Source of the DNA: Nannocystis sp.
GTDB taxonomy: Bacteria > Myxococcota_A > Polyangia > Nannocystales > Nannocystaceae
Assembly (NCBI RefSeq): GCF_016714285.1
Contig: NZ_JADJNN010000015.1
Coordinates: forward strand, 62,001-126,000
Length of the DNA: 64,000 nt
Reading direction: 5' to 3'
Every line of letters starts with the position of its first letter. The stretch's first letter is position 1. Shown in pieces: positions 42,773 through 51,517 of the stretch. The notes under the pieces were generated by a model that saw only the letters and a program-made list of their open reading frames with translations, was not told where the DNA came from and searched no databases. The position numbers were made by a program, and so were the translations under genes.

Positions 42773-44821
42773 CTACACCGCGTCCAGCAGCGGGCTCGGC
42801 CCGTACATCACCTTGTAGCCGTTGCGGTACTTGTGAGCGAGGCCCTCCTCGATCGTTGAGCAGCCCCAGATCGTGTGTCCTCCGCTGGCCACGCCGAAGT
42901 TCATGATATCGGTTCCGTGCTCGCTGCGGCGGCCGAGCGAGATGCACACGTGGGAGATGCGCCACTTCTCGCCGATCTTGTCGGGGCTGTCGCCCGCGAA
43001 GAACACGACGTCGCCGGCCGGCGGCGGCGCGTCGCCGGGGCGCCATTGCTTCGCGCCGTGGGCCCCGAGGCTCTCGGCCAGCTGGGCGTAGTAGGCGTCA
43101 TTGCCCATCGACTTGCCGAGGTTGGCCTTGAAGCTGGCCTGCAGCTTGGCGTCGTCCTTGACCTTCTCCTCATACCATTGCTCGACGGTCTCGCGCGTGT
43201 CCCAGACGCGACGCTCGATGCGCTTCTGGATGATGCCCTCGCGCAGCAGCTCCGGTTCTTGCTCGAGCCGGGCGGTGCCGGACTCCTGGGCCGCGACGCC
43301 CGCCTCGGCGGCGCGCTGATGCAGGTCGCGCAGCGTCTGGTACGAGACGAGCCCGGCGACGTACATCGAGAACAGCACGCCCTCCCAGCAGTTCATGGTG
43401 CCGGTCTGGAGGTCGGGCCGATGCTCGCTGCGCTCGTTGTTGTCGAGCATCCACAGCGAGAAGTCGCCCTTGCGAAGGATCTGAAAGCCCGCCGCGGGGT
43501 CGGGCCCCGAGCCGTCCTCCCACACCAGCGCCCGGTCGAGCAGGACCGCGGCGAGGATGAGCGCCTCGCGGGCGTCGAGGCTGCGGCCGACGATCTCCCA
43601 TAGGCCGCGGTCGCGCACGAGCGCCTGCTTCACCTCCATATCGTCGAGGCCGAGGATCTCGTCGCGGATCTCGTCGATGCTGCCCCGACCGCCGGCCAGC
43701 CCCTCGATCCGCTCGCGCAGCGGCTGGGCCCGGCGATCGACCTCCGCCTTCGGCAGCGCCTCGCGCCACGACATGCCCACATATTCCTGCTTGCCGTGGC
43801 AGAGCGGCAGCCAGCTGAGCTCCTGCACGGCGCGCGCGCGCACGGCCTTGACCTCGCCGACCCGCCCGGCCTCGACCGAATCGTTGTAGGCGGCGAGCCC
43901 GGTCAGGCCGTCGAAGCGGGTGATAAAGGCGTCGCAGGCGGTCTTTACGGCCTGCAGCGCCGCCTCGACGCGGTCGTGCCCGAGCGTGTGCAGCGGGCCC
44001 GGCCGCGGGATCGGCAGGTCGGCCCAGGCGGCGTAGCCGTCGAGCTCGGTGAGCAGCGCCTTGTAGAGCTTGCTGCGGTGGTGGTACCCGCCGAAGGTGT
44101 CGGCCTTGGGTTCACCGGCCTTCTCGATGAGCTGAGCGCGGGACATCAGGCGCTGCACCGCGACGCGACCCGCGGGGGCTGTGCCGGCGGAGAACATCGC
44201 GGCGACCGGGCGCCGCTGCGTCACCGCGTCCGCGACCCGATCGGCGTGGCGTTCGTACGCGTCGCCGGCCCGGCCGAGGTCGCCGGTGAGGCGCACACCG
44301 GCGCGCTGCTGCAGCACGTGGGCGGCCTCGTGCGCCACCGCGTGCAGGCTCGGGCTCGCGTCGGCGAACGCGACGCGGTCGCCCGTTGCATACGCCGCGG
44401 CGCCGGTCGCCGCGCAGGCGCTGCGTGCCGCCTCACCCAGGTGGGCACGCACGCCGGACAGGTCGTGCTCGCCGAACAGCGGCTGGAGCTCGCGCAGGTG
44501 CGGCAGCGCGGCGCCGGGCCCGAGCACGCCGCGGGCCGCGTGCTCGTGCGGCGTCGCATCGTCATCGCGCGCGAGCTCCGAGCGCCACGCGGCCAGCGGC
44601 TTGGCCTGCACGGGTCCGGTCAGCCGCCGCGTCGTCGCCTGGTTGCCGATGGCGCCGCGCAGCGCAGCGCTGTGGCGCAGATCTTGGGGTGACAGCGAGG
44701 TCTGGCGCCGAAGCCCGGGCAGCCGCGACTGCGTCGCTGCCAGCTCGTCGTGCGAGCCCACCAGATCGGCAGCCGGGCGCCCCCTGCGTGCCATTTCGCT
44801 GCCACCGTATCGGCCACCCAT
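42773..44821 (-). CDS. DUF4157-domain protein with a cysteine-peptidase-like C-terminus
   Basis: 682 residues. The N-terminal region carries the DUF4157 domain (VAFADASPSLHAVAHEAAHV, with HEAAH at H164-H168), a pattern seen in effectors delivered by extracellular contractile injection systems. The central part is long and helical. The C-terminal approximately 220 residues contain a Cys-His pair in papain/NlpC-like order: GTMNCWEGVLF (Cys478) and RISHVCISLG (His624), with FFAGDSPDKIG between. The ATG at 44821 is preferred because TTGACG-N17-CGATGA lies just upstream; another ATG at 44794 is possible. No signal peptide. No injection-system genes are seen nearby. Confidence 0.8.
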   Translation of the reverse strand: MGGRYGGSEMARRGRPAADLVGSHDELAATQSRLPGLRRQTSLSPQDLRHSAALRGAIGNQATTRRLTGPVQAKPLAAWRSELARDDDATPHEHAARGVLGPGAALPHLRELQPLFGEHDLSGVRAHLGEAARSACAATGAAAYATGDRVAFADASPSLHAVAHEAAHVLQQRAGVRLTGDLGRAGDAYERHADRVADAVTQRRPVAAMFSAGTAPAGRVAVQRLMSRAQLIEKAGEPKADTFGGYHHRSKLYKALLTELDGYAAWADLPIPRPGPLHTLGHDRVEAALQAVKTACDAFITRFDGLTGLAAYNDSVEAGRVGEVKAVRARAVQELSWLPLCHGKQEYVGMSWREALPKAEVDRRAQPLRERIEGLAGGRGSIDEIRDEILGLDDMEVKQALVRDRGLWEIVGRSLDAREALILAAVLLDRALVWEDGSGPDPAAGFQILRKGDFSLWMLDNNERSEHRPDLQTGTMNCWEGVLFSMYVAGLVSYQTLRDLHQRAAEAGVAAQESGTARLEQEPELLREGIIQKRIERRVWDTRETVEQWYEEKVKDDAKLQASFKANLGKSMGNDAYYAQLAESLGAHGAKQWRPGDAPPPAGDVVFFAGDSPDKIGEKWRISHVCISLGRRSEHGTDIMNFGVASGGHTIWGCSTIEEGLAHKYRNGYKVMYGPSPLLDAV

Positions 44822-44828
44822 GCGGCGA

Positions 44829-44857
44829 TCATCGCATCGCCGGCCCGGGACCGTCAA
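44829..44857 (-). promoter_or_regulatory. TTGACG-N17-CGATGA promoter candidate
   Basis: On the minus strand TTGACG (44852-44857) is 17 nt from CGATGA (44829-44834). Initiation falls near the ATG at 44821 and supports that start. Confidence 0.45.
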
Positions 44858-44884
44858 TGCGCGAGCGCCCATCGACGGGTCTGC

Positions 44885-46450
44885 TCACCCGCGCACACGG
44901 CCGCTGTCCCGGGCGATCCGGGGCTTCGCCTTCGCTGCGGGCTTCGCCTTCGCCTTCGCTGCGGGCTTCGCCTTCGCCTTCGCCTTCGCCGCTGCGGGCT
45001 TCGCCTTCGCCTTCGCTGCGGGCTTCGCCTTCGCTGCGGGCTTCGCCTTCGCTGCGGGCTTCGCCTTCGCCTTCGCTGCGGGCTTCGCCTTCGCTGCCGG
45101 CTTCGCCTTCGCCTTCGCCTTCGCGGCCGGCTTCGCCTTCGCCTTCGCCTTCGCTGCGGGCTTCGCCTTCGCGGCCGGCTTCGCTATCGCCTTCCGCTTT
45201 GGTTGAACGACCTCCGTCTCCATCGCCGCGGGCGGGAACTTGTCGACGTGCGCGGTCCACTTCCCGTCCGTCGCCGTGATCCGAATCGTCGCTATCGGCC
45301 ATTCGGCCGTGAGGATCGCGCGGACCTCACCGAGCGACATCGAGTCGAGGTCGTGCCCCTCGGCGACGTCGAGCTCGACGTCCTCGATGATTTCGTCGAC
45401 GATCTCCCGGTCGAGCTCCGCCCCCTCGGCGCCGTGGCGCTTCGCCGCGTCGGTCAACAACTTGCCGAGCGCCGTCGCGGCGCCGGCCTTCGTGAGCATG
45501 CCGTCCGTGCCGAGCAGCCCGGAGCGCAGCACCTCGAGCGCGCCGAGCTTGCGCGCCGTCGGCGACGACATGTCGAAGGTGAGCGTGCGCAGATCGGGGG
45601 CGATGCGATACCGGAGCTCGACGACCTTGCCGCTGCGCCTGGTGCCCGCGAGCTGCGCCTTCGCCCGCCCGAGCACCTCCCCGTACGTGATCTTCGATCC
45701 CTGGCGCCCGGACTTCGGCACGAGCAGGGCGATCGACTCGACCGGCCCGCTGCCGGTACCACAACCGCTATCGGTCATACGCGCCCACGCGCCGCGACCG
45801 CCCGCCTCAACGGCGAGCAACACGCAATCCTGCGTACGCGGCCCGGTGGCGACGCGCACCGCGCGGCCGATCCAGTCCTTCGGGATGGCCTTCGGCTTGG
45901 TCATCAGGTCCTTCACCGCGTACGAGGTCGGTGCGTACGCCGGGACCATGATGAGGTCGGGGCTCGGCGGCAGGTCCATGTCGTCCCACGAGCTGCGTGG
46001 GACCAGGATCCAGAAGTCGTCGGCGGCGCCGGCCTCGACGAGCTTCTCGCCGACCTCGGGTGCGATCGGCTTGCACGCCGAGAAGGTGTCGGTGACGACG
46101 AATGCGCGGCTCGCCCAGGTCGAGCCCTTCTCGAGGTGCGCGATCCAGGCGGGATGCGTGACGCTGATCTCGAGCGTCGCGGCCGGGCGGCGACCGGCCT
46201 GCTTCGCCGTCGCCAACACCTTCGAGATGAAGCCACGCGCAAACTTCGTCTGCCACGCCCGGTCCATCGTGTCGCTATACGACACCGCGGCTGCGAACGC
46301 GCCCTCGTCGGAGGCCTCCTCGAGCAGCTGGATCGCAAAGCTCTCGTTCGCGGGCGGCCCCCCCGAATCCGGGTGGATGGAGGCGACACGGAGGGTAAGG
46401 TCGGTGCCCTTCTTGGCCAGCACCTTCACTTGAAACAGATCGGAGCCCAT
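44885..46450 (-). CDS. unknown protein with histone-H1-like Lys/Ala/Pro tail
   Basis: 521 residues. Residues 1-420 are an alpha/beta region without a recognised family (starts MGSDLFQVKVLAKKGTDL). Residues about 422-521 are a basic tail of repeated KPAAKAKA units, like the tails of histone H1 or HctB-type DNA-binding proteins. SD GGAG lies 5 nt before the ATG at 46450. No signal peptide. A DNA- or nucleoid-associated role is inferred only from the tail. Confidence 0.75.
   Translation of the reverse strand: MGSDLFQVKVLAKKGTDLTLRVASIHPDSGGPPANESFAIQLLEEASDEGAFAAAVSYSDTMDRAWQTKFARGFISKVLATAKQAGRRPAATLEISVTHPAWIAHLEKGSTWASRAFVVTDTFSACKPIAPEVGEKLVEAGAADDFWILVPRSSWDDMDLPPSPDLIMVPAYAPTSYAVKDLMTKPKAIPKDWIGRAVRVATGPRTQDCVLLAVEAGGRGAWARMTDSGCGTGSGPVESIALLVPKSGRQGSKITYGEVLGRAKAQLAGTRRSGKVVELRYRIAPDLRTLTFDMSSPTARKLGALEVLRSGLLGTDGMLTKAGAATALGKLLTDAAKRHGAEGAELDREIVDEIIEDVELDVAEGHDLDSMSLGEVRAILTAEWPIATIRITATDGKWTAHVDKFPPAAMETEVVQPKRKAIAKPAAKAKPAAKAKAKAKPAAKAKAKAKPAAKAKPAAKAKAKPAAKAKPAAKAKPAAKAKAKPAAAKAKAKAKPAAKAKAKPAAKAKPRIARDSGRVRG
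44927..45190 (-). repeat. tandem repeat coding for KPAAKAKA units
   Basis: Repeating codons (CTTCGCC-type on the + strand) over about 260 bp at the 3' end of the gene; likely variable in length. Confidence 0.7.
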
Positions 46451-46487
46451 GTGGACTCCATAACATATCGAGGTGAGCCCGCGATCT

Positions 46488-46501
46488 CCGTAGTTTTACG
46501 G
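46488..46501. promoter_or_regulatory. CCGTA-GTTT-TACGG inverted repeat
   Basis: Perfect 5-bp inverted repeat with a 4-nt loop, in the 77-bp gap between the dehydrogenase-like gene (ends 46528) and the H1-like gene (starts 46450). Could be a weak terminator or a regulator site. Confidence 0.3.
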
Positions 46502-46527
46502 ACCTCAACAGGCAAACGCAGCGCCAC

Positions 46528-48981
46528 TCACCCGCGTACGCGGGCGTTGTCCGGGTCGTAGAGCGGGCGCAGCGAGGCGATCGCGGGGTAGAGCGTATCG
46601 GCGATGTCGACCTCCCAGCGGCCGGCGTCGAGGTAGGCCTGGTCGATCGGCTCGCCGGCGTCGATCATCGCCAGGCCGACCGCGCCGCCGAGGGTGTGGC
46701 CATACGAGGCGGCGCGGATGTAGCCGAGCGGGCGGCCGTTTCGCCGCACGACCTCGGCGTGGAACATCAGCGGCTCCGGATCCTTTAAGAGAATCTGCAC
46801 GAGGCGCTTCGTCAGCGGGCCGGCGGCCTTCTTCGCCAGCACGGCGTCGCGGCCGAGGAAGCCGGGCTTCTTGAGGTCGACCGCGAAGCCGAGCCCGGCC
46901 TCGAGCACCGAATCGGTGTTGTCGATGTCGTGGCCGTAGTCGCGATAGCCCTTCTCCATGCGGCAGCTGGCCAGTGTCTTGAGGCCGGCGTGGCGCAGGC
47001 CGACGCGCTCGCCGGCGGCGACCAGGCGGTCGTAGACGTGGGTGGCCTGCTCGCTCGGGATGTAGAGCTCGTAGCCGAGCTCGCCGAGGTAGGTGATACG
47101 CACGCACAACGCGCGGGCGAAGCCGATGTCGATCTCGCGGGCGCAGCGGAACGGGAAGGCCGCGTCAGACATATCGGCGGTCGTCACCATCTGCATGAGC
47201 TCGCGCGAGCGCGGGCCCTGGATGTTGATCTGCGCGTGGCCCGAGGTGACATCGGCGATGAAGGCGTGGGCGTCGCCGATGTGGCGGCGGACCCAGGTGA
47301 GCACGTGGCGGTGGGCGGTGTCGGAGGCGACCACCCAGAAGCGGTCGTCGGCCAGCTTGGTGACCGTGAGGTCGGCCTCGAGGGTGCCGCCCTCGTTGAG
47401 CCACTGCGTGTAGGTGATGCGCCCGGCGGGGCCGTCGACGCGGTTGGCGGAGATATGCTCGAGCACGCGGCCGGCGTCGCGGCCCTCGACGATGAACTTG
47501 GCCATGAACGACATGTCCATCAGGATCACGCCCTCGCGGGCGGCCTGGTGCTCGGCGCGCCAGTGGTCGAACCACGGCTCGCGGCCCCACGAGAGCCTGT
47601 CGATCGTCGCCGCGTGGCCGGGCGGGGCGTACCAGTCGGGGCCCTCCCAGCCGCTCACGTCCTTGAAGTAGGCCCCGCGGGCGGCCAGGCGGTCGTGCAG
47701 CGGCGAGGTCTTGGCCCCGCGCGCGGTCTGCATCGAGCGGGTCGGGTAGTGGCATTGATAGACCATGCCGAGCGACTCGACGGTGCGAGTGCGGCGATAC
47801 TCGGGGTTGCACTGATAGGTGTGCAGGCGGTCGATGTTGAAGCCGGTGATGTCGACGTCGGGGCGGCCGGTGGTGATCCAGTGGGCGAGCACGCGGCCGA
47901 GGCCGCCGCCGGTGAGGATGCCGATCGAGTTGAGGCCGGCGGCGACGAAGTAGCGCCGCAATTCGGGCGCCTCGCCGACCACGGGCTGGAGGTCCGGGGT
48001 GAAGCTCTCCGGGCCGCAGAAGAACTTCTTGACCCCCGTGTCGTGCAAGATCGGGACCCGGCGCATCGCCGTCTCGACGTAGGGGCCCATGCGCTCCCAG
48101 TCGGGCGCGAGGTCGCCGAAGCTGAAGTCCTCCGGGATGCCCTCGACGCGCCAGGGGGCGCACACCGGCTCGAAGAGGCCGACCATCATGCCGCCGACCT
48201 CCTCGCGGAAATAGCCGTAGGAGGCGGGGTCCTCGAGCACCGGCCAATTGGGGTCGATACCGGGGATCTTGTCGGTGATGAGATAGTAGTGCTCGCTGGC
48301 CTGCAGGGGAATGTTGATACCCGTGCGCGCGCCGAGCTGGCGCGCCCACATCCCGGCGCAGTTGACCACGTATTCGGCCTCGATGTCGCCGTAGGGCGTC
48401 GACACGCCGGAGACGGCGCCATTGCGCTGCAGGACGCCGGTGACGGGCACGCCCTCGAAGATCGTCGCGCCCTGCAGGCGGGCGCCCTTGGCCAGCGCCA
48501 TGGTGACGTCGACCGGGTTCACCTTGCCGTCCTCCTTGACGTAGAAGCCGGCCAGGATGTCCTCGGTGTGCGCCAGCGGGAACAGGCCCTGGACCTCGGC
48601 GGCCGAGATCTCGTGCACGTCGACGCCGCAGAAGCGGTTGAAGGCGGAGACGCGGCGGTACTCTTCGAGGCGGTCGCGGTCGCAGGCGACCTCGATGAAG
48701 CCGACCGGCTTGAAGCCGGTGGCGACCCCCGTCTCGGCCTCGAGCCGGGCGTAGAGGTCGCGGGTGTACTTGCGCATCTCGGTCGAGGTCTCCGAGGTCG
48801 AGCCGAAGGTGACCATCAGGCCGGCGGCGTGCCAGGTGGTGCCAGAGGTGATGCGGTCGCGCTCGAGCAGGACGACATCACGCCAGCCCATCTGGGCCAG
48901 GTGATAGGCGACGGAGCAGCCGATGATGCCGCCGCCGATGACGACCACGCGTGCGCGCTGAGGCAGGACTGGGGACGACAT
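46528..48981 (-). CDS. dimethylglycine/sarcosine dehydrogenase-like flavoprotein with GcvT domain
   Basis: 817 residues oxidising a methylated glycine and passing the one-carbon unit to tetrahydrofolate. The N-terminal FAD domain has VVVIGGGIIGCSVAYHLAQ and a probable covalent-flavin His51 in SGTTWHAAGL. The middle domain leads to a C-terminal GcvT/aminomethyltransferase part from about 430 (GVILMDMSFMAKFIVEG). The family also includes pyruvate dehydrogenase phosphatase regulatory proteins, so the substrate is uncertain. The vWA gene ends 45 bp upstream on the same strand, so read-through is possible. Confidence 0.92.
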   Translation of the reverse strand: MSSPVLPQRARVVVIGGGIIGCSVAYHLAQMGWRDVVLLERDRITSGTTWHAAGLMVTFGSTSETSTEMRKYTRDLYARLEAETGVATGFKPVGFIEVACDRDRLEEYRRVSAFNRFCGVDVHEISAAEVQGLFPLAHTEDILAGFYVKEDGKVNPVDVTMALAKGARLQGATIFEGVPVTGVLQRNGAVSGVSTPYGDIEAEYVVNCAGMWARQLGARTGINIPLQASEHYYLITDKIPGIDPNWPVLEDPASYGYFREEVGGMMVGLFEPVCAPWRVEGIPEDFSFGDLAPDWERMGPYVETAMRRVPILHDTGVKKFFCGPESFTPDLQPVVGEAPELRRYFVAAGLNSIGILTGGGLGRVLAHWITTGRPDVDITGFNIDRLHTYQCNPEYRRTRTVESLGMVYQCHYPTRSMQTARGAKTSPLHDRLAARGAYFKDVSGWEGPDWYAPPGHAATIDRLSWGREPWFDHWRAEHQAAREGVILMDMSFMAKFIVEGRDAGRVLEHISANRVDGPAGRITYTQWLNEGGTLEADLTVTKLADDRFWVVASDTAHRHVLTWVRRHIGDAHAFIADVTSGHAQINIQGPRSRELMQMVTTADMSDAAFPFRCAREIDIGFARALCVRITYLGELGYELYIPSEQATHVYDRLVAAGERVGLRHAGLKTLASCRMEKGYRDYGHDIDNTDSVLEAGLGFAVDLKKPGFLGRDAVLAKKAAGPLTKRLVQILLKDPEPLMFHAEVVRRNGRPLGYIRAASYGHTLGGAVGLAMIDAGEPIDQAYLDAGRWEVDIADTLYPAIASLRPLYDPDNARVRG

Positions 48982-49026
48982 GGGCCGCGAGTGTAGCGGA
49001 ACTCGCGGACCGGCGCGAACCCGCGC

Positions 49027-51468
49027 TCAGGGCAGCGAGAGGTCGTGCGTGTCGCGCTCGGGCCAGTGGCTGGCGGGCAGCTCGAGCGCCCACGCGGCCT
49101 CGACGAGGCAGTCGCGCAGACCGGCGTGGCTGCTGCGCGGGACCTGGACGTCGACGATCTCGCGGCTGGTGGTCTCGAGCAGGAGATCGACGTGCCAGGC
49201 CTTGGCGGCGGGGTGGGCCTGCTGGCAGCGCGTCACGGCGTCCGCGAGCAGATCCTTGATCCTCGGCAAGGGCGCCGAATAGCCGCCACCACCCGCGCCG
49301 CCGCCGGACATGCCGAATCCGCCGAGCCCGATCGACTCGCCGATCTCGTCGCCCTCGAGGCCGTCGAAGGACGGGCGCACGCCGGGTTCGACGGCGAGGT
49401 ACGAGGTCACCGGCGAGACGGCGCGGCCGCGGTAGGCGACCGTGCGCATCTCGTCGGGGCTGAGCTCGCCGTGCTCGTCCTCGGAGAACACGAAGCCGGC
49501 GGTGGCGATGTCGAAGGCCTCGTTCGTGGTGATGACGCGGCGCACCGGGGCGGCCCACACCTTGCCGGTGAGGACGACGCGGCGGGTCGGGTCGGGGGTC
49601 GCGAACATGGCGCGGTAGCTGCTGCCCTCGCGCAGCACGGCCGGCAGCTCGGCGGCGTCGCCGAGGTCGATGCCGGCGACGGCGAAGTTGTCGACGGCGA
49701 TCGGGCGGACCAGGCCGAGCATCTCGTCGGGGCTGCGCTTGTCCTCCGCCGGCGCCGAGGCGATGAACAGCACGCCGCGCTGCTGCCCGGCGATCGGCGC
49801 GAGCACGTGGGCGTCGTCGCGGCGCAGCGAGGCGACGCTGTCCTCCTCGGGGATCACGAGGTGGGTGATCGCGGTGGGCGGCGCGCTGGCCAGGGCCCGC
49901 TCGGCCATCGCGTTGCGGAAGCGAGTGCGCAGGCGGGCGTCGGTCAGCGCGACCACCCGACCAGGGCCGGCCTGGCCAGCGAGCAGCTCCGCGGCCAGGC
50001 CGAGGCCCTCCTCGAGCGCGCTGCCGTTGTGCAGCGCGAGGGCGCCGGCCGTGCGGGCGCGGGCGAGGGCCGCGGGCAGCTGCGCGACCGGGACGAACTC
50101 GCCGAACACGCGGCGGGCGTGGCGGTCGCTGGCGATGAGCTCGACGCGGGCGTCCGGGAGGTGGCGCAGGTAGGCGTCGACGATGCGCAGCTGGGCGGCG
50201 AGGTCGTCCTCGTCCTGTGAGCGCGAGGTGTCGAGCACGAAGACCACGGCGGCGCGGCGCGGGAGCTCGCCCATGCGCGGTGCGGCGTCGATCTCGAGGC
50301 GGGAGAAGCCCTTGTCGGCGGAGGCGACGACGCGGCCGAGGCGCGCGGCGAGGCTGCGGATCTTCGGCGGGCCGACCTCGATGACGACGTGGCCGGTCGA
50401 GCCGCCGGCGTCGGGGGCGTCGGGGATGAAGCGCGGGAGGTCAGCGGCGCTCGCGGTGATCGTGGCGGCGCCCTTGCGATCCGGGCTGAAGTCGATCGCC
50501 CAGGCGTCGAGGCTGCCGACGTCGAGGCCGGCCTGGTCGGCGACCACGAGGTGCCAGGCGCCGCGGGTCCGGGTGCCCGCGGGCAGCTCGACCGGGAAGC
50601 TGCCGCGGATGTCGTTCTCGCCGCCCGTGCCGGCGGTGACGGCGATGTGCTCGCCCTTCGGGGTGACCAGCGCGACCGTCAGATCGCCGGAGAAGGTGTG
50701 GTCGATCTCGAGGCGTAAGCTGGCCTTTTGGACAGGCTCGTCGCGCTCCACCTCCAGCTTGCTGAACACGTAGCTGGCGCGCTCGTCGGGCCCGCCCTCG
50801 CCGATCCACGGCTGCGGCGGCGGGGCCACGAGGATCACCGGCTCGTCGACGGCGACGCGCTTGCCGGCGACGCGGATCTCGGCGCCGCGGGTGTTCGGGT
50901 GCACGCGCAGCACCGGGTCGACGAGGGTGAGCTTGTCGACATTGCGCTGCGGGTCGGCGTGCGGGTAAGTCACCACATAACGGCCGTTGCGATACTCGAG
51001 CGGGGCGGTCAATGTGTATTCGACGGTGTTGACGCCGCCGGGCAGGACCGGGAAGACCTGCAGGAAGACCTGGTCGGCCCAGACCCACTGCAGCAGCGCG
51101 GGGTCCTTCGGCTCCCAGGCGCCGATGCCGGTGAGCTCGCGGTAGCGTTCGCGGGCGAGCTCGGCGTCCATGAGCTCGCCGTCGAACCAGCGCTCGCGGG
51201 CGCGGATGCGCAGGCCGGTGACCGCGGCGCCGTGGGCCAGCTCGATGCGCAGCGAGGCCTCCTCGGACTGGGTGCCGCTGTTGGCGAAGCTGCGGCGCAC
51301 GCGGTAGCGGGCCACGCCGTCGACGATCTCCAGGTCGACGGCGTGGGAGACCTCGACGAGCGGCTGATCGCGGGCGACGCTGAGGCGATCGGCGCGGGCC
51401 TCCGGGGCGGGCGCGAGGAGGCCGAGGGCGAGGGCGCCGAGAGCGAGGCGGACGATCTGGCGCTGCAT
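49027..51468 (-). CDS. exported VIT/vWA protein with an inserted P-domain-like module
   Basis: 813 residues, signal peptide cut near ARA-DR. Order of regions: VIT domain (about 35-150, DLEIVDGVARYRVRRSFANS), a P-domain (proprotein convertase type) at about 245-330 (HTFSGDLTVALVTPKGEHI, GAWHLVVADQAG), vWA domain from about 400 (FVLDTSRSQDE, MIDAS Asp-x-Ser-x-Ser), and a C-terminal Gly-rich linker (MSGGGAGGGG) with a final approximately 60-residue AgmX/TonB-like module (CQQAHPAAKAWHVDLLLE). VIT plus vWA occurs in inter-alpha-trypsin inhibitor-like proteins; the P-domain between them is unusual. The GHKL gene stops 49 bp upstream. Confidence 0.88.
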   Translation of the reverse strand: MQRQIVRLALGALALGLLAPAPEARADRLSVARDQPLVEVSHAVDLEIVDGVARYRVRRSFANSGTQSEEASLRIELAHGAAVTGLRIRARERWFDGELMDAELARERYRELTGIGAWEPKDPALLQWVWADQVFLQVFPVLPGGVNTVEYTLTAPLEYRNGRYVVTYPHADPQRNVDKLTLVDPVLRVHPNTRGAEIRVAGKRVAVDEPVILVAPPPQPWIGEGGPDERASYVFSKLEVERDEPVQKASLRLEIDHTFSGDLTVALVTPKGEHIAVTAGTGGENDIRGSFPVELPAGTRTRGAWHLVVADQAGLDVGSLDAWAIDFSPDRKGAATITASAADLPRFIPDAPDAGGSTGHVVIEVGPPKIRSLAARLGRVVASADKGFSRLEIDAAPRMGELPRRAAVVFVLDTSRSQDEDDLAAQLRIVDAYLRHLPDARVELIASDRHARRVFGEFVPVAQLPAALARARTAGALALHNGSALEEGLGLAAELLAGQAGPGRVVALTDARLRTRFRNAMAERALASAPPTAITHLVIPEEDSVASLRRDDAHVLAPIAGQQRGVLFIASAPAEDKRSPDEMLGLVRPIAVDNFAVAGIDLGDAAELPAVLREGSSYRAMFATPDPTRRVVLTGKVWAAPVRRVITTNEAFDIATAGFVFSEDEHGELSPDEMRTVAYRGRAVSPVTSYLAVEPGVRPSFDGLEGDEIGESIGLGGFGMSGGGAGGGGYSAPLPRIKDLLADAVTRCQQAHPAAKAWHVDLLLETTSREIVDVQVPRSSHAGLRDCLVEAAWALELPASHWPERDTHDLSLP

Positions 51469-51517
51469 GGCGGCCAGGACAGCCGCGGCCGCGAGAAGTT
51501 CCCGGCCCCGGGCGGGC

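Noticed and set aside
44927..45190. CRISPR-like or satellite repeat array
   Set aside because: The repeats are in frame, code for KPAAKAKA units and lack unique spacers.
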